A stretch of 64,000 nucleotides of DNA, from NCBI GenBank assembly GCA_031272485.1, contig JAISTV010000019.1, positions 40,025 through 104,024 on the forward strand, written 5' to 3'. A program made the translations under genes and the position numbers. Source of the DNA: Eubacteriales Family XIII. Incertae Sedis bacterium (GTDB lineage Bacteria > Bacillota > Clostridia > Peptostreptococcales > Anaerovoracaceae). Shown here in pieces: positions 34,843 to 43,569 of the stretch. A model generated the notes under the pieces. The model saw only the letters and a program-made list of their open reading frames with translations, did no database searches and was not told the DNA's origin. Numbering within the stretch: position 1 is the stretch's first letter; each line of letters starts with the position of its first letter.

Positions 34843-36261
34843 TTAGAAGCGAATCGCGTAGTCCGGACGGTAGGAGGAGATGCTCCACACCGATACGGTG
34901 GTTCCCGGGTACGGGCTGTGTATGTACTGTCCGTTGCCAATGTAGATGCCCACGTGATAGCACCCCGGTCCGGGACCGCCCCAGCCGACCACGTCGCCCG
35001 GCGCCGCGTCTTCCAGCGGAATCACCGTGCCCACGCCGGCCATGGCCACGCCCGTGCGCGGAATGCTGATGCCGTTCTGCGCATAGACGTACTGCACCAG
35101 ACCGGAACAGTCGAATCCGGAGGGCGAACTGCCGCCGTATACGTACGGCACGCCCAGGTATTGATATGCGGTGGCAACAATCCCGCTGCCGCCGGAATAG
35201 CTGCTATTATACCCCGGCTGCGAACTCACGCCCGAAGAACCCGACGAAGAAGAACTTGCGCCGGTATTGGCGGCAGGCGCGGTAGCTACCGGCCGTGCCT
35301 TGGTGCCCACGAGCACCACCTGCGCCACCGGGTCGGATATGGCCGCGGAGGAAATCTCCTCCGTACTCACCGGCAGGCCGTTTACTATGGTCTGCTTGCG
35401 GGTTACTTCCCGCTCACCCGGCACGCCTTCCTGCGCCAGCTCGGTCTCGCCCTCGTAGAGGTCCGCCGACTCCTGCTCGATGTACTCGAACGGCACCGGC
35501 TCCACCGTGGTCACAATGCCCGTAGTCTGGTAGTGCACATAGGGCTCGACCTGCTTGAGCAGAATCTCGTCGCCTACATATATATAGTCCGGGTCAAGGT
35601 CCGGGTTGGCCGCCGCGATCTCATCCAGCGAGATGTTGTTCTGCTCGCAGATGTCCCAAATCGTGTCGCCTTCCACGACCTCGTACAGATTTTCCTTGGA
35701 GTTTCCGGTAAGCAGCGTGTCTATGGCCGCGGACGTGGTCTGCAGATCCTCCAGATTCACCTGCACGGCCGCCACGGTTACTTCCTCGGCGAACCCGCCG
35801 GTAAAGCTGTCGTTGGGCCCCTGATAGGCGGTCTCTATCTGCGCGAGGATGGCCTGCGCGTCCTTCTCGTTTACCACGCTGGCCACCGCCGTGCCGTTTA
35901 CCTGCACCGCATAGGCCGGGGTGGAAACCGCTTTCTTTTCTAATAGCGTGTCGACCAGTTCCTTGGAGGTTATGGTCGGTACGTCCGCGTCTTTCTTAAT
36001 GGCCGTCTCACGCAGCTCGATCTTGGATTCGTCGAACACCACGTAGGTGAGCCCCAGCTCGTTCTGGCTGGTAATGCTCTCCCTGGCTTCCTCTACTATC
36101 TGTTCGTACTCGGCGCGGCTCGATACGTAGCCCACGACCTTTCCGTCTATGGCGACCTCCATGAGGTTCGCCCCGCTGATAAGTGCGGAGACAAAAAGCA
36201 TGGCGGAAAAGCAAATGGCTATCCCGGCCACCATGAGTTTTTTGTTCTTGGTTATCTGCAT
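34843..36261 (-). CDS. LysM-G5-NlpC/P60 peptidoglycan endopeptidase
   Basis: A 472-residue secreted wall hydrolase. In order: an N-terminal signal/anchor helix (about 9-30), a repeat-type region to about 190, a LysM domain (VVEGDTIWDICEQNNISLDEI, about 200-245), a G5 domain (about 250-325), a Ser/Gly linker, and an NlpC/P60 domain (about 355-472). The catalytic Cys is in GFDCSGLVQY and the His in CYHVGIYIG. It probably cuts peptide stems of peptidoglycan. The ATG follows GGAGG. It is monocistronic and divergent from argR. The C-terminus is complete. Confidence 0.95.
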   Translation of the reverse strand: MQITKNKKLMVAGIAICFSAMLFVSALISGANLMEVAIDGKVVGYVSSRAEYEQIVEEARESITSQNELGLTYVVFDESKIELRETAIKKDADVPTITSKELVDTLLEKKAVSTPAYAVQVNGTAVASVVNEKDAQAILAQIETAYQGPNDSFTGGFAEEVTVAAVQVNLEDLQTTSAAIDTLLTGNSKENLYEVVEGDTIWDICEQNNISLDEIAAANPDLDPDYIYVGDEILLKQVEPYVHYQTTGIVTTVEPVPFEYIEQESADLYEGETELAQEGVPGEREVTRKQTIVNGLPVSTEEISSAAISDPVAQVVLVGTKARPVATAPAANTGASSSSSGSSGVSSQPGYNSSYSGGSGIVATAYQYLGVPYVYGGSSPSGFDCSGLVQYVYAQNGISIPRTGVAMAGVGTVIPLEDAAPGDVVGWGGPGPGCYHVGIYIGNGQYIHSPYPGTTVSVWSISSYRPDYAIRF

Positions 36262-36337
36262 AAAGTTCCTCCGATTACGATAATATTACGCCTTTGCTAC
36301 AGCGGAGGCAATGTTTTCGGGGCATGTTTCATATAAC

Positions 36338-36352
36338 TTTCACAGTGTGAAA
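36338..36352. promoter_or_regulatory. Operator-like palindrome TTTCACAGTGTGAAA
   Basis: A perfect 7-1-7 inverted repeat between the divergent NlpC/P60 and argR genes, ending 16 bases before the argR -10. It does not match the ARG box pattern (TGNAT...ATNCA), so the protein that would bind is unknown. Confidence 0.45.
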
Positions 36353-36364
36353 AGTATGTGTTCA

Positions 36365-36373
36365 TGGTATAAT
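36365..36373 (+). promoter_or_regulatory. argR promoter, extended -10
   Basis: TGGTATAAT, with TATAAT at 36368-36373 and no good -35. It lies about 34 bases before the argR ATG. Confidence 0.6.
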
Positions 36374-36406
36374 CATAAAAAAAGTTCGTATAAAAAAGGA
36401 GCTTTT

Positions 36407-36856
36407 ATGCGTTACGCAAGACAGAACAAAATCCTGGAGCTCATCGAGTCGCACGAGATAGACACCCAGGAAAAACTCTCGGAACTGTTGAAAAATGCGG
36501 GTTACGACGTTACACAGGCCACGGTTTCGCGCGACATGAAGGAGCTGCAGCTCTTAAAAACCCTCACGCCGGACGGAAAGTATAAATATACGGCCGCCGG
36601 CAGGCTCACCGGTTCGGTCTCCGACCGCTTCGGAAAGATATTCAAAGAGACCGTTCAGAGCGTAGCAAGCTCCGGCAATATGATTGTGGTAAAAACGCTT
36701 GCAGGCTGCGCGAGCCCGGCCGCAGAGGCCATAGATGCCATGGCGCTGCCGCACGTCCTGGGCACCATAGCCGGGGACAACACGGTGTTCCTTGTCGCTT
36801 CCGACCCGGCCCACGTGGACGGACTGATTGACCGCTTCAACAAAATGCTACGCTGA
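36407..36856 (+). CDS. argR: Arginine repressor ArgR/AhrC
   Basis: Arginine-responsive regulator of 149 residues. The winged helix is MRYARQNKILELIESHEIDT...VTQATVSRDMKEL, with SRDM in the recognition helix. The C-terminal hexamerisation and arginine-binding domain contains GTIAGDNTVF with the conserved G-D-N. The ATG at 36407 follows AAGGAG; a longer frame upstream lies in the promoter. It is 17 bases from recN, the usual argR-recN pair. Confidence 0.97.
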   Translation: MRYARQNKILELIESHEIDTQEKLSELLKNAGYDVTQATVSRDMKELQLLKTLTPDGKYKYTAAGRLTGSVSDRFGKIFKETVQSVASSGNMIVVKTLAGCASPAAEAIDAMALPHVLGTIAGDNTVFLVASDPAHVDGLIDRFNKMLR

Positions 36857-36873
36857 GGGAGACCCGGGCGCCC

Positions 36874-38499
36874 ATGATATCGCACATCCGCATTCAAGAC
36901 TTTGCCATAATTCAGGAGATAGATGCTGAATTTCACGACGGCCTGTCTGTGATTACCGGTGAGACCGGCGCGGGGAAATCCATCATTATCGAGGCGGTCA
37001 GCCTGGCGCTGGGCGGCAGAGCCGACCGGCAGTTTGTGCGCACGGGCAAGGAAAAGGCGCGTATTCAGGTAGTTGCGGACCAGCCAGAGACCGTAATCAG
37101 CCGCGAGATTTCTGCCGCCGGAAAAAGCCTCTGCCTCATAGACGGGCAGATCGTGCCGCTCAAGGACCTTGAGACGGCCACGCGCAGGCTGGCCGACATC
37201 CACGGGCAGTACGACCAGCAGAATCTGCTCTACCCCGAGCGGCACATAGAGATTATAGACGCCTTCGGCGCGAAACACATAGAACCGGCCAAGACACGTG
37301 TGGCGGAAAAGTACGCCGCTTACGAAACCGTAAAGAAACAGCTTGCGCAGCTAAAGGCGGACGCGAACGCCTCGGAGCGGGAAAAGGACTTTCTGCGCTT
37401 TGAGATTCGCGAGATAGACGCGGCCAAGGCAGACGCGGGGGAATACGAGGAGCTCACGGAGCAGGTCAAGATCCAGCAGCACAGCGAACAGATTTTCCGC
37501 GCGCTTTCCGAAGCGACAGGTGCCCTCTCGGACGGGGAACGCCCGGCAGTGGAGGCGCTTGCGGAAGCGCGGGGCAGCCTCAGCGCGGTCGCCGGAATTT
37601 CAAGGGAGCTCGCCGCACTGCACGAGGAACTCGGAAATCTCTACTACGCGCTGGAGGAACAGGCTTCCGCCATCCGGCGCATGCTCGAGGGCGTGGACTT
37701 TTCGCCGCGGAGTCTGGACGAGAACATAGCCCGCCTCGACCTGCTCGACCGGTTAACGGCCAAGTACGGTGCCAAGGGAGACATCGACGCCATGCTAAAG
37801 CACCGGGATGCCGCCGCGGAGAAGCTCTCTCGCATAGAGTTTTCCGCGGAGGAGATGGAGAAGCTCGCGGGGGACCTGGCGCGGCGCACGGAGGAACTCG
37901 CGGCAGAGTCTGCGATTCTGAGCAAGCTGCGCCGCAAGGCCGGCGAGGCGCTGGTTTCCGCCATTACCGCCGAGCTCACGCAGCTGAACTTTTCGGACGC
38001 TAAGCTGGACATCCTGTTCACGGGCGAGCCGGACGACCCTGCCTGCTTCACCGAAAGCGGCACGGACAAGGCGGAGTTTCTCATCTCGGCCAACAAGGGT
38101 CAGCCCATGCTGCCCATAGCCCGATCCGCATCCGGCGGCGAGCTCTCGCGCATCATGCTCGCCTTCAAGGCCGTCATAGCCGAGTTCGACCGCACCCCCA
38201 CCCTCATCTTCGACGAGATAGACACGGGCATAAGCGGCGTGACCGCCAGCGTGGTCGGCGAAAAGCTCCTGCAGATGGCGGCCCACCGCCAGATTATCTG
38301 CATAACGCACCTCCCGCAGATAGCCGCCCTCGCCGCCCACCACTACCGCATAGAAAAAAGCAGCGACGAAGCCGCCACCTACACCACCCTCCGCGAAATC
38401 CAAGGCGAAGAAAGAGTCCAGGACATAGCCCGCCTCCTCGGCGGAAAAAACATAACACAAGCCACCCTCCAAACCGCCCGCGAACTGCTGGAGCAGTAA
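36874..38499 (+). CDS. recN: DNA repair protein RecN
   Basis: SMC-like ATPase for double-strand-break repair. The 541-residue protein has the N-terminal Walker A GETGAGKSIIIEA, two coiled-coil arms (about 150-370), the ABC signature SGGELSRIMLAFK and Walker B LIFDEIDTGISG. ATG at 36874 has GAGGGAGA upstream. It is cotranscribed with argR and ends at a strong terminator. Confidence 0.97.
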   Translation: MISHIRIQDFAIIQEIDAEFHDGLSVITGETGAGKSIIIEAVSLALGGRADRQFVRTGKEKARIQVVADQPETVISREISAAGKSLCLIDGQIVPLKDLETATRRLADIHGQYDQQNLLYPERHIEIIDAFGAKHIEPAKTRVAEKYAAYETVKKQLAQLKADANASEREKDFLRFEIREIDAAKADAGEYEELTEQVKIQQHSEQIFRALSEATGALSDGERPAVEALAEARGSLSAVAGISRELAALHEELGNLYYALEEQASAIRRMLEGVDFSPRSLDENIARLDLLDRLTAKYGAKGDIDAMLKHRDAAAEKLSRIEFSAEEMEKLAGDLARRTEELAAESAILSKLRRKAGEALVSAITAELTQLNFSDAKLDILFTGEPDDPACFTESGTDKAEFLISANKGQPMLPIARSASGGELSRIMLAFKAVIAEFDRTPTLIFDEIDTGISGVTASVVGEKLLQMAAHRQIICITHLPQIAALAAHHYRIEKSSDEAATYTTLREIQGEERVQDIARLLGGKNITQATLQTARELLEQ

Positions 38500-38503
38500 A
38501 GCT

Positions 38504-38559
38504 CACAGCGCGATTACCCTCCCCGCCATACTGCGGGTTACCGCGCTGTGCGTTTTTTT
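38504..38559 (+). terminator. recN terminator
   Basis: CACAGCGCG and CGCGCTGTG pair within a longer imperfect stem and are followed by C-G and seven T residues. It starts 5 bases after the recN stop. Confidence 0.8.
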
Positions 38560-38688
38560 CGTTTCGGTCCAGCCTTCGACTGGAATTCGCCAGCAAAAGC
38601 CTTGTTTGGTCACGCAATTTGCGTTTCGGTCCGGGATTTCATGCCCCTCGGCCGTCTTCAGCCCGTAAACTGCGGACCGAAACGCAAA
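38560..38688. repeat. Inverted-repeat element with three GTTTCGGTCC copies
   Basis: TTTGCGTTTCGGTCCG (38618-38633) and its exact complement CGGACCGAAACGCAAA (38673-38688) enclose 39 bases. A further direct copy of CGTTTCGGTCC lies at 38560-38570. The region is non-coding, between the terminators of two convergent genes. Confidence 0.7.
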
Positions 38689-38725
38689 AATCGCACACGA
38701 AGTGCGCACCGGGTGAACTGCGTGA

Positions 38726-38755
38726 AAAAGCCGGAGCGCACCCGCTCCGGCTTTT
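38726..38755 (-). terminator. Terminator of ispH-S1
   Basis: A perfect 12-bp stem AAAAGCCGGAGC/GCTCCGGCTTTT with a 6-base loop. On the minus strand it ends in TTTTT, 19 bases after the ispH-S1 stop. Confidence 0.85.
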
Positions 38756-38774
38756 GTTTCTGTTTGTGCGTGGC

Positions 38775-41072
38775 TTACGCTTCTGCGGGGGGCTCTTCTG
38801 CGAAGGCTTCCTTGGCGTCTGCTACGGTCTGCTCGTCTGCGGGGGCGTCCGGATCCGGCATTTCCAGCTCGGGGTCCTTGGCGGCTTCCGCCTCGAACGT
38901 CTCTACCGCGTCCGTGGCTGTCTGCGTGTCAGCGGGCGCATCCGCGTCCGGCATTTCCAGCTCGGGATCCTTGGCGACTTCCGCTTCAAACGTCTCTACC
39001 GCGTCGGTGGCAGTCTGCGTATCTGCGGGCGCGTCCGCGTCGGGCATTTCCAGCTCGGCGTCCTTAACCTCTACCGCTGCTGCCGCCTCGGCTGCCGCTT
39101 CCTTGGCCGCTTCTTCCTCGCGGTCCAGCGTCTCCTTGATGGAGAGGCTTATGCGCTTGCGATCCTGGTCAATCTCGAGAATCTTGGCGGTGATGGTCTG
39201 CCCGACCTCGATCTCATCGGAGATGTTATTCACGCGCTTGAAGGCGATCTCGGAGATGTGGACGAGTCCGTCCAGACCCGGCTCCAGCTCTACGAATACG
39301 CCGTAGTCCTTGAGCTGCACAGCCTTGCCCGTAATGACCTGTCCCTCGAAGTACTTTTCGTTGATAACAGACCAAGGCTCCGGCAGGTTCTGCTTGTAGC
39401 CCAGCGAAATCTTTTCCTTGTCGCGGTTCATGGACAGCACCTTGACCTGAATCTCCTGGTCGATCACGAGCACCTCGCTCGGATGGCGCAGCTTGCCCCA
39501 GGAAATCTCGGAGATGTGCAGGAGGCCGTCTATGCCGCCTATGTCCACGAAAGCGCCGTAGTCGGTGAACCGCATGACGCGGCCGTTGATAATGTCGCCC
39601 ACGCTGATCGTGTCCCAAATCTCCGCCATGCGCTTCTGGCGCTCTTCGTTCAGAACAGCCTTGTGCGAGAACACCACCTTGTTGCGGCGCTGATCCACAC
39701 GCATGACCTTGACTGTCAGCGTCTGTCCGACAAACTCGTCCGCCTTCTCGACATAGCGGTCGGAAAGCTGCGACATGGGTATGAACCCGTTAATCTCATG
39801 AAACGCCGCGATAACGCCGCCGTTTACTTCCTTGGTTACCGTGACCTCCAGCGCCTGCTTGTCTTCGAGCGCCTGATTTATGTCCGCCCAATGCTCGCTG
39901 ATGATCACACGTTTTTTCGATAAGAGGATGTTACCGTCTCCGTCATCGGTCTTCAGAACCTTTGCCTGTACTTCGTCTCCCTCTTTGAACAGATCCGGCA
40001 GGGTCTGTTCTGCCTCCAGGACCACCTCGTTTCTCGGAATAATCCCATCCTTTTTACATCCGATGTTCACGATGACGTCTTTTTCTGTGACCTGGATCAC
40101 CTCGCCCGTCACGATGTCGCCGTTTCGGGGCAGCTTGAGAGCTTTGTCGATCTCATCCATAAATTCGTGCATGGGATTGAGCTCGTTGCCCTCGTTTTTG
40201 AATTCACTCATACCGGTAAAAACCTCCTTAATTACTCTGTCGGGCGTGGATGCACCCGCAGTAATGCCTATTCTATTACAGTTTTCGACTTCTTTCAATG
40301 GGAAATCATCGAATTTTTCTACAAAAATAGTATGTGGACAAAACTTTCTCGCGATTTCGAATAGCTTCTGCGTATTCGAACTGCTTTTATCGCCCACCAC
40401 AACCATGCAATCCACTTCCTGAGCAAGCGCTTTGCAGGCATTTTGACGCTCTCGCGTAGCGTTGCATATCGTGTCGTTTACGATCACAACCGCCTCTCCC
40501 GCGGCGGCCTCAAGCGCCGATTTTATTTCAGAAAACCTGTCTTTGTCGAAGGTTGTCTGACAGACGACAAAGAGGGGTTTTCCGCCCTCTCCGGCCGCTC
40601 CCTCGGCAAGCCTTTCCGCCTCGCCGGGCGTGGAAACGAAAAGCGCCGAATCCCTGCACCAGCCTGCGATTCCGCGCACCTCCGGGTGCGCCGCGTCCCC
40701 GACTATGACCACCTGCATGCCGGCCGCCTCCGCGTCCGCCGCCAGCTTCTGGATGTGGGCCACCCGGGGACAGGTCGCGTTCACGAGCGTCAGGTTCTTT
40801 TCGGCTGCCCGCGCGAAAAACGCCGCCGGTTCTCCGTGCGAGCGCACCACAAGCGCCGCGCCGTCCGGCACCTCCTCCAGGCTGCCTACGGTCGCCAGTC
40901 CCGCCCCGGCAAGCTCCTCTATGACAATGGCATTGTGTATGATGGGCCCGCACGCATAGACGGCCCCGCCGCCGGCACGGGCCTCTTCCGCCGCGCGGCG
41001 CGCCATGGCTACGGCGTTCTTTACCCCGAAACAAAACCCCGCGTGCGCCGCGAGCTTAATTCGCTCAGCCAC
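38775..41072 (-). CDS. ispH: IspH (HMBPP reductase) fused to ribosomal protein S1 domains
   Basis: A 765-residue bifunctional protein typical of clostridia. Residues 1-285 are IspH, the 4Fe-4S enzyme of the MEP isoprenoid pathway, with cluster cysteines C14 (GFCFGV), C101 (NATCP) and C203 (TICNAT). Residues about 315-650 hold four S1 RNA-binding repeats; the third and fourth are the most canonical (DYGAFVDIGGIDGLLHISEI and DYGVFVELEPGLDGLVHISE). The tail (671-765) is acidic and made of three 31-residue repeats, not a usual S1 ending. The frame overlaps rarA by 8 bases. Confidence 0.96.
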   Translation of the reverse strand: MAERIKLAAHAGFCFGVKNAVAMARRAAEEARAGGGAVYACGPIIHNAIVIEELAGAGLATVGSLEEVPDGAALVVRSHGEPAAFFARAAEKNLTLVNATCPRVAHIQKLAADAEAAGMQVVIVGDAAHPEVRGIAGWCRDSALFVSTPGEAERLAEGAAGEGGKPLFVVCQTTFDKDRFSEIKSALEAAAGEAVVIVNDTICNATRERQNACKALAQEVDCMVVVGDKSSSNTQKLFEIARKFCPHTIFVEKFDDFPLKEVENCNRIGITAGASTPDRVIKEVFTGMSEFKNEGNELNPMHEFMDEIDKALKLPRNGDIVTGEVIQVTEKDVIVNIGCKKDGIIPRNEVVLEAEQTLPDLFKEGDEVQAKVLKTDDGDGNILLSKKRVIISEHWADINQALEDKQALEVTVTKEVNGGVIAAFHEINGFIPMSQLSDRYVEKADEFVGQTLTVKVMRVDQRRNKVVFSHKAVLNEERQKRMAEIWDTISVGDIINGRVMRFTDYGAFVDIGGIDGLLHISEISWGKLRHPSEVLVIDQEIQVKVLSMNRDKEKISLGYKQNLPEPWSVINEKYFEGQVITGKAVQLKDYGVFVELEPGLDGLVHISEIAFKRVNNISDEIEVGQTITAKILEIDQDRKRISLSIKETLDREEEAAKEAAAEAAAAVEVKDAELEMPDADAPADTQTATDAVETFEAEVAKDPELEMPDADAPADTQTATDAVETFEAEAAKDPELEMPDPDAPADEQTVADAKEAFAEEPPAEA
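38778..39062 (-). repeat. Three 93-bp repeats coding the acidic tail of IspH-S1
   Basis: Codons for residues 671-701, 702-732 and 733-765 repeat a unit containing ELEMPDADAPADTQTATDAV. The first two differ at few positions; the third is more diverged and runs to the stop. Confidence 0.85.
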
Positions 41073-42414
41073 GGCGGAACGCCTCCTCGAGTCTTCCGTC
41101 CTCGCTTTCCTGGGGTTCCTCCGTGCCGCTTCTCCGGCCGGAAACCTTCCGCTTTTCGATTTCGTCTAAGTATCGCTTGAACGACTGTTCCTGCCCGTTC
41201 TCCGTCGGGTGGTAGTACTTTACGCCCGCCGCGTAAAGCTTGTCCGGCAGGTACTGCTGCTCCACCCAACCCCCGTAGGCGTGCGGGTAAAGATACCCGC
41301 CCAACCCGCGGTCCTTCGCGCCGCGGTAGCTCGTGTCCTTCAGGTGGTCCGGCACGTCGCCCGGGTTCCCGGAGTGGATGTCCGCCGCCGCCGCGTTATA
41401 CGCTTCGTTCGACGCGTTGCTCTTGGGGCAGGAAGCGAGCAGCACGGTAGCCTGCGCCAGATTGATGCGCGCCTCCGGCATGCCGACCATCTGCGCCGCC
41501 TGCACGCACGCCGTGACTATGGTTATCGCCTGCGGCCACGCCATGCCTATATCCTCCGATGCCATGACGAGCAGTCGCCGCCCCACCATGAGAATGTCCG
41601 CCCCGCTCTCCAGCAGGCGTGCCAGGTAATGCACCGCCGCGTCCGGGTCGCTTCCGCGCACGGACTTCTGCAGCGCCGAGAGCAGGTTGTAGCGGTCCTC
41701 CTGTTTGTCGTAGAAAATGGTCTGCCGCTGCAGCGCCTCGCGAATCATCTCCTCACCTATCTCGCCGCCCTCTTCCATGTTATCGGCAATAAACCCGAGC
41801 CGGTCGAGCGCCACCCGCGCGTCGCCTGCGCTCATACTGGCGAGCACGCTCAGGGCGCCGGGAGCGACGGACAGATTCATTGCCCCCAAACCGTTTTCCT
41901 TATCCTTAAGGGCCCGCTCGAGCAGCGCCAGCACGTCCTCGGTCTCAAGCGGCTTGAACTCGTAGATGGAACCCACGCGGGAAAGGATGGCGTTGTTTAT
42001 GGCGAAGTACGGGTTTTCCGTGGTGCTGCCTATGAAGCGGAGCACTCCGTCCTCGAGCGCCTTGAGAAGCGAGTCCTGCTGGAGCTTGTTCCAGCGGTGG
42101 AACTCGTCTATATAAACGTAGGTTTGCTCTTTCTGCAGGCCGAAGAACTTGTCCTTGGCCTCGTCTATGAGGCTCTTGAGCTCCTTGATGCCGGTGGTCG
42201 AGGCGTTTATCTCCGTGAAGCCGGCGCCCACCTCCCCGGCTATGATGCGCGCGAGCGTGGTCTTGCCCGTGCCCGGCGGGCCGAAGAAAACCGCCGAATC
42301 AAATGTCTTGTTTTTTATGGCGTTATACAGCAGGGACCCGGGGTAGAGGAACTGCCTCTGCCCGACGAAATCGTCCAGGGTGCGCGGCCGCATACGCGTG
42401 GAAAGTGGTATCAT
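41065..42414 (-). CDS. rarA: Replication-associated AAA+ ATPase RarA/MgsA
   Basis: Clamp-loader-like ATPase acting at stalled forks. The 449-residue protein starts MIPLSTRMRPRTLDDFVGQ and has Walker A GPPGTGKTTLA, Walker B VYIDEFHRWNK, sensor STTENPYFAIN and the C-terminal tetramerisation region (YPHAYGGWVEQQYLPD). The ATG follows CGGAG. It reads into ispH-S1. Confidence 0.95.
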   Translation of the reverse strand: MIPLSTRMRPRTLDDFVGQRQFLYPGSLLYNAIKNKTFDSAVFFGPPGTGKTTLARIIAGEVGAGFTEINASTTGIKELKSLIDEAKDKFFGLQKEQTYVYIDEFHRWNKLQQDSLLKALEDGVLRFIGSTTENPYFAINNAILSRVGSIYEFKPLETEDVLALLERALKDKENGLGAMNLSVAPGALSVLASMSAGDARVALDRLGFIADNMEEGGEIGEEMIREALQRQTIFYDKQEDRYNLLSALQKSVRGSDPDAAVHYLARLLESGADILMVGRRLLVMASEDIGMAWPQAITIVTACVQAAQMVGMPEARINLAQATVLLASCPKSNASNEAYNAAAADIHSGNPGDVPDHLKDTSYRGAKDRGLGGYLYPHAYGGWVEQQYLPDKLYAAGVKYYHPTENGQEQSFKRYLDEIEKRKVSGRRSGTEEPQESEDGRLEEAFRRG

Positions 42415-42446
42415 GTGCTGCTCCGTTCTGCTATACTCTTTGTATT

Positions 42447-42452
42447 ATTATA
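42447..42452 (-). promoter_or_regulatory. -10 element of the rarA promoter
   Basis: TATAAT on the minus strand, preceded by TG directly (GTGTATAAT), 33 bases from the rarA ATG. No clear -35 was found. Confidence 0.4.
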
Positions 42453-42495
42453 CACGAATTCCGCCAGCCGGCGGGACAGGGAAGGAGCATTAAGC

Positions 42496-42975
42496 ATGAG
42501 GAGAAAAGACTATGAGCAGGACCGCGCGTTCGCGTTGGCCGTCCTGGATAAGTGCGAATACGCGTTTTTGGCAATGATAGATCCGTCGGGAGGGCCTTAC
42601 GGCGTGGCGCTCAATGTGGTCCGGGACGGGGATTTCGTGTACTTGCACTGCGCGAAGGACGGGTTTAAGCTCGACTGCCTGCGCGCAAATCCTTCCGTGT
42701 GCCTGTTTGCGGTGGGGGAAACGCAGGTGCTTACGAAGCGCTTCACGACCAACTATGAATCCGCCATGGTGCGGGGGACGGCGGAGGAGGTTACGGACGC
42801 GGACGAGGCCGTGCGCGCGCTGAAGCTGCTCAGCGAGAAGTTCTCGCCGGGTATTATGCACCACTTTGCGCCGCATATGGAGAAGGTGGGTCCGCGTACG
42901 GCCGTATGGAGGGTGCGCATAGACGAGATTACGGGGAAGAAGAAGGAGACGGAGGACGTGTCACAGCACGCATAG
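42496..42975 (+). CDS. Pyridoxamine 5'-phosphate oxidase-like (NimA-like) flavoprotein
   Basis: A 159-residue split-barrel protein of the PNPOx/NimA-like family, which usually binds FMN. Family features are the opening DYEQDRAFALAVLDKCEYAFLA, the GVALN turn, FVYLHCAKDGFKLDCLRAN and a C-terminal ITGKK. The ATG at 42496 follows AAGGAG; a much longer frame to the left is antisense to rarA. NimA relatives can detoxify nitroimidazoles, but most members are uncharacterised. It converges on a small membrane protein with adjoining stop codons. Confidence 0.88.
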   Translation: MRRKDYEQDRAFALAVLDKCEYAFLAMIDPSGGPYGVALNVVRDGDFVYLHCAKDGFKLDCLRANPSVCLFAVGETQVLTKRFTTNYESAMVRGTAEEVTDADEAVRALKLLSEKFSPGIMHHFAPHMEKVGPRTAVWRVRIDEITGKKKETEDVSQHA

Positions 42976-43188
42976 TTACGCTATATCCGGGCCGCCGTCT
43001 TTCGTAGTCTCTTTTTTCTTCTTGTCTTCTCTTAGCGTGAGTATCGTTAGGGCTGTTAGCGCACCCGCGATTCCGAGGCGGACGGCTACTTCGCGTTTTT
43101 TGTAGTCTATGTCACCCGTCGCGGCAGCGCGGCGGGCTGCTTTTGCGGCTTGTTTGCCGCCTTCGTTATTTATGAATCCTATCTGCAT
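42976..43188 (-). CDS. Small single-span membrane protein
   Basis: A 70-residue protein: MQIGFINNEGGKQAAKAARR, a basic Ala-rich stretch, one transmembrane helix (about residues 37-52, VRLGIAGALTALTILTL), and a Lys/Asp-rich tail. GGAGG lies 4 bases before the ATG at 43188, supporting this start over one 7 codons upstream. No family recognised. It directly abuts the convergent flavoprotein gene. Confidence 0.65.
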   Translation of the reverse strand: MQIGFINNEGGKQAAKAARRAAATGDIDYKKREVAVRLGIAGALTALTILTLREDKKKKETTKDGGPDIA

Positions 43189-43245
43189 TTTGCCTCCGTT
43201 CTGCCACAATTCGCGTGGCGATGCATGCTACTATATTAACACAGA

Positions 43246-43274
43246 TTGAATATTCCTTGCGGGTTGGGTATACT
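43246..43274 (+). promoter_or_regulatory. Promoter of the DUF5685/DnaJ operon
   Basis: TTGAAT (43246-43251), 17 bases, TATACT (43269-43274). The start is expected near 43281, about 20 bases before the first gene's ATG. Confidence 0.65.
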
Positions 43275-43302
43275 TTAGGCAGTATTCTTAAAGGAGGAAA
43301 GC

Positions 43303-43569
43303 ATGGCCCGCGTATTGAAAAACTGGACATACAAGAAGCATGCTGTGGCAGAGACCGCGGCGTATCTGGGTATGGCCGTCGCCACGACCATTGTGCTTAA
43401 GAACAGCATAGCGGACGAGGGGAAGAAATATCCGAAGATCCTCGGCAAGTTCGGCTGCACGAAGGCGGAGCTTACCGTGGGCGGGATACTGGCGGCCAGC
43501 TATGCCGTGAGTATGACTGCCTCGTATCTGGTGCTGAAGAAACTGTTCTCGGAGCCCGGCGACAAATAG
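43303..43569 (+). CDS. Small membrane protein, first gene of the DUF5685/DnaJ operon
   Basis: An 88-residue protein with two likely transmembrane helices (about 15-34 and 60-78) separated by a basic loop (DEGKKYPKILGKFGCTKAE). AAAGGAGG precedes the ATG. Its stop is followed at once by the ATG of the DUF5685 gene. No family recognised; it is likely part of the same membrane process as its neighbours. Confidence 0.75.
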   Translation: MARVLKNWTYKKHAVAETAAYLGMAVATTIVLKNSIADEGKKYPKILGKFGCTKAELTVGGILAASYAVSMTASYLVLKKLFSEPGDK

